Assembly (NCBI GenBank): GCA_905207425.1
Contig: CAJLLB010000108.1
Coordinates: forward strand, 1 to 6,522
Reading direction: 5' to 3'
Source: an uncultured Collinsella sp.
GTDB lineage: Bacteria; Actinomycetota; Coriobacteriia; Coriobacteriales; Coriobacteriaceae
DNA: 6,522 bases
The stretch's first letter is position 1, and each line of letters opens with the position of its first letter. The position numbers were made by a program, and so were the translations under genes. The notes below the pieces were generated by a model, which did not search any database, had not been told where the DNA came from, and worked only from the letters and a program-made list of their open reading frames with translations. This document shows positions 5,861-6,522 of the stretch, piece by piece.

Positions 5861-6376
5861 ATGGCTGGAAACGCTTTGTACGACGTCGGTCTGAGGCTGC
5901 GCGCGGCCGAGCTGTACGACATGGGGCGAGGCCGCGCATCGATTGCGGCTCTGCTCGGGATACCAGAGGAAACCGTGAGAAAATGGCTAGACATCTACAG
6001 ATCAGCAGGCATCGAGGTTCTAGCTATGATGGGAAAGAAGCACGCCGCCTACTCGTTTGAGACGAAGCCGGCCGCCGTCAGGGCGGTCGTTGACGAGGGC
6101 ATGACGAAGCCCGAGGCCATGGCGAAGTTCGGGATAGCCTCGCCGAGCTCTCTCAAGAAATGGCTGAAGGCATACAGGGAGGAAGGTCCGGAGGCGCTCA
6201 GGCCGAAGCCCAAGGGGAGGCCGAAAGGCTCCGGCTCCCCAGCCAAGGAGATGACGCGCGAGCAGGAGCTCGAGCGGAGGGTCCGGAAGCTCGAGGCCGA
6301 GAACGCCTACTTAAAAAAATCGATAGCCCTGAAGGCGGAGAAGCGCTCCCGAACCGAGAGAAAGCGGTTGTCGTGA
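5861..6376 (+). CDS. IS3-family transposase OrfA (IS150 InsJ-like)
   Basis: This is the regulatory and DNA-binding subunit of the transposase, 171 residues against 173 for IS150 InsJ. ATG 5861 is chosen for GGGAGG 7 nt upstream; the in-frame ATG at 5846 lies inside the hairpin and lacks a ribosome site. Two helix-turn-helix units are visible, about residues 9-48 (RAAELYDMG...ASIAALLGIPEETVRKWL) and 70-105 (MTKPEAMAKFGIASPSSLKKWL). A basic, glycine-rich linker (115-127) and a leucine-zipper-like coiled coil (134-160, EQELERRVRKLEAENAYL) follow. The stop codon TGA overlaps a GTG start for orfB. Full transposase would come from a -1 frameshift near codons 151-153. The gene appears intact. Confidence 0.9.
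   Translation: MAGNALYDVGLRLRAAELYDMGRGRASIAALLGIPEETVRKWLDIYRSAGIEVLAMMGKKHAAYSFETKPAAVRAVVDEGMTKPEAMAKFGIASPSSLKKWLKAYREEGPEALRPKPKGRPKGSGSPAKEMTREQELERRVRKLEAENAYLKKSIALKAEKRSRTERKRLS
6313..6319 (+). other. Probable programmed -1 frameshift site (A7)
   Basis: In the orfA frame the run reads A AAA AAA (TTA AAA AAA TCG), a canonical X XXY YYZ slippery heptamer. It is placed in the coiled-coil region where IS150-type elements shift. After a -1 slip the frame is open from 6319 to the window end and runs into the orfB sequence, giving an OrfAB fusion transposase. Confidence 0.75.
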
Positions 6377-6522
6377 GCGGGCTTTCAGGGCAGTACCCAC
6401 TCGTTGACCTGCTGGAATGCGCCGGCTTGGCGAGGTCGAGCTACTATTACGCGCTTTCGCACCCCAAGGCGCCCACCAGGCCCGAGCTCTGGGAGGCCGC
6501 CGCCGAGATATTCTCGCGCACC
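6373..6522 (+). CDS. IS3-family transposase OrfB, N-terminal fragment (cut by window end)
   Basis: The -1 frame relative to orfA is open from 6319 to 6522. A GTG at 6373 overlaps the orfA stop (GTGA) and could start free OrfB, but in this family the catalytic product is normally the OrfAB frameshift fusion. The visible 50 residues (QYPLVDLLECAGLARSSYYY..L, then PELWEAAAEIF) match the start of IS150-type OrfB, the helical DNA-binding segment before the rve/DDE integrase core. The DDE residues lie beyond the window, so activity cannot be judged. Confidence 0.85.
   Translation, partial: MSGLSGQYPLVDLLECAGLARSSYYYALSHPKAPTRPELWEAAAEIFSRT

Larger units (their letters stand above)
5815..6522 (+). 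mobile_element. IS3-family (IS150-like) insertion sequence, left part; runs off the window
   Basis: The left end is placed at TG 5815 (TGAACTGCCTCCCATTTCT), which resembles IS150-group terminal repeats. It is followed by a hairpin, a 171-residue orfA with HTH and coiled coil, an A7 slippery run and an overlapping orfB in the -1 frame, the standard IS3 layout. The right end, the matching terminal repeat and the target duplication lie outside the window, so the left boundary is approximate. The element uses AGG, AGA and ATA codons more than the three host genes upstream, consistent with a separate origin. It begins 59 bp after the dehydratase stop. The 59 bp between them (5756-5814) hold no gene or terminator, only a minor TGTGC-G-GCACA palindrome (5786-5796). 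Confidence 0.85.

Overview
The window is GC-rich with strongly GC-ending codons in its first three genes. Its gene content fits an anaerobic gut actinobacterium of the Coriobacteriia (Collinsella-like). That placement is an inference from composition and protein style, not from a marker gene. No rRNA, tRNA or CRISPR array is visible.

Layout: (1) 69-1481 (+) encodes a 470-residue flavin/NAD(P) oxidoreductase of the 2,4-dienoyl-CoA reductase/old yellow enzyme type. Its first ~34 residues look instead like the start of S-adenosylhomocysteine hydrolase, and the first ~200 residues of the normal FMN barrel are missing. (2) A 13-bp-stem bidirectional terminator (1508-1555) separates it from a convergent gene. 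(3) 1581-2273 (-) encodes a GntR-type regulator of the FadR/FCD subfamily. (4) A 233-bp divergent control region (2274-2506) holds a perfect 9-1-9 palindrome and a second 12-bp inverted repeat that brackets the likely -10 element. (5) 2507-3868 (+) encodes a GntP-family sugar-acid permease. (6) 3977-5755 (+) encodes an IlvD/Edd-family sugar-acid dehydratase closest in style to E. coli YjhG/YagF. (7) From about 5815 to the window end lies the left part of an IS3-family (IS150-like) insertion sequence: left end with hairpin, complete orfA, an A7 frameshift site and the start of orfB.

Genes 3, 5 and 6 form a coherent catabolic module. The permease imports an aldonic acid, the dehydratase converts it to a 2-keto-3-deoxy acid, and the FCD regulator controls the divergent promoters. 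The arrangement resembles E. coli yjhF-yjhG and yagF-yagG. The expected aldolase or kinase for the next step is not present; the insertion sequence begins 59 bp after the dehydratase stop.

The most unusual points are the apparent SAH-hydrolase/flavoreductase chimera at about 153-173, the doubled ATCAGA-type operator architecture, and the insertion-sequence left end, where a hairpin buries the transposase ribosome-binding site.
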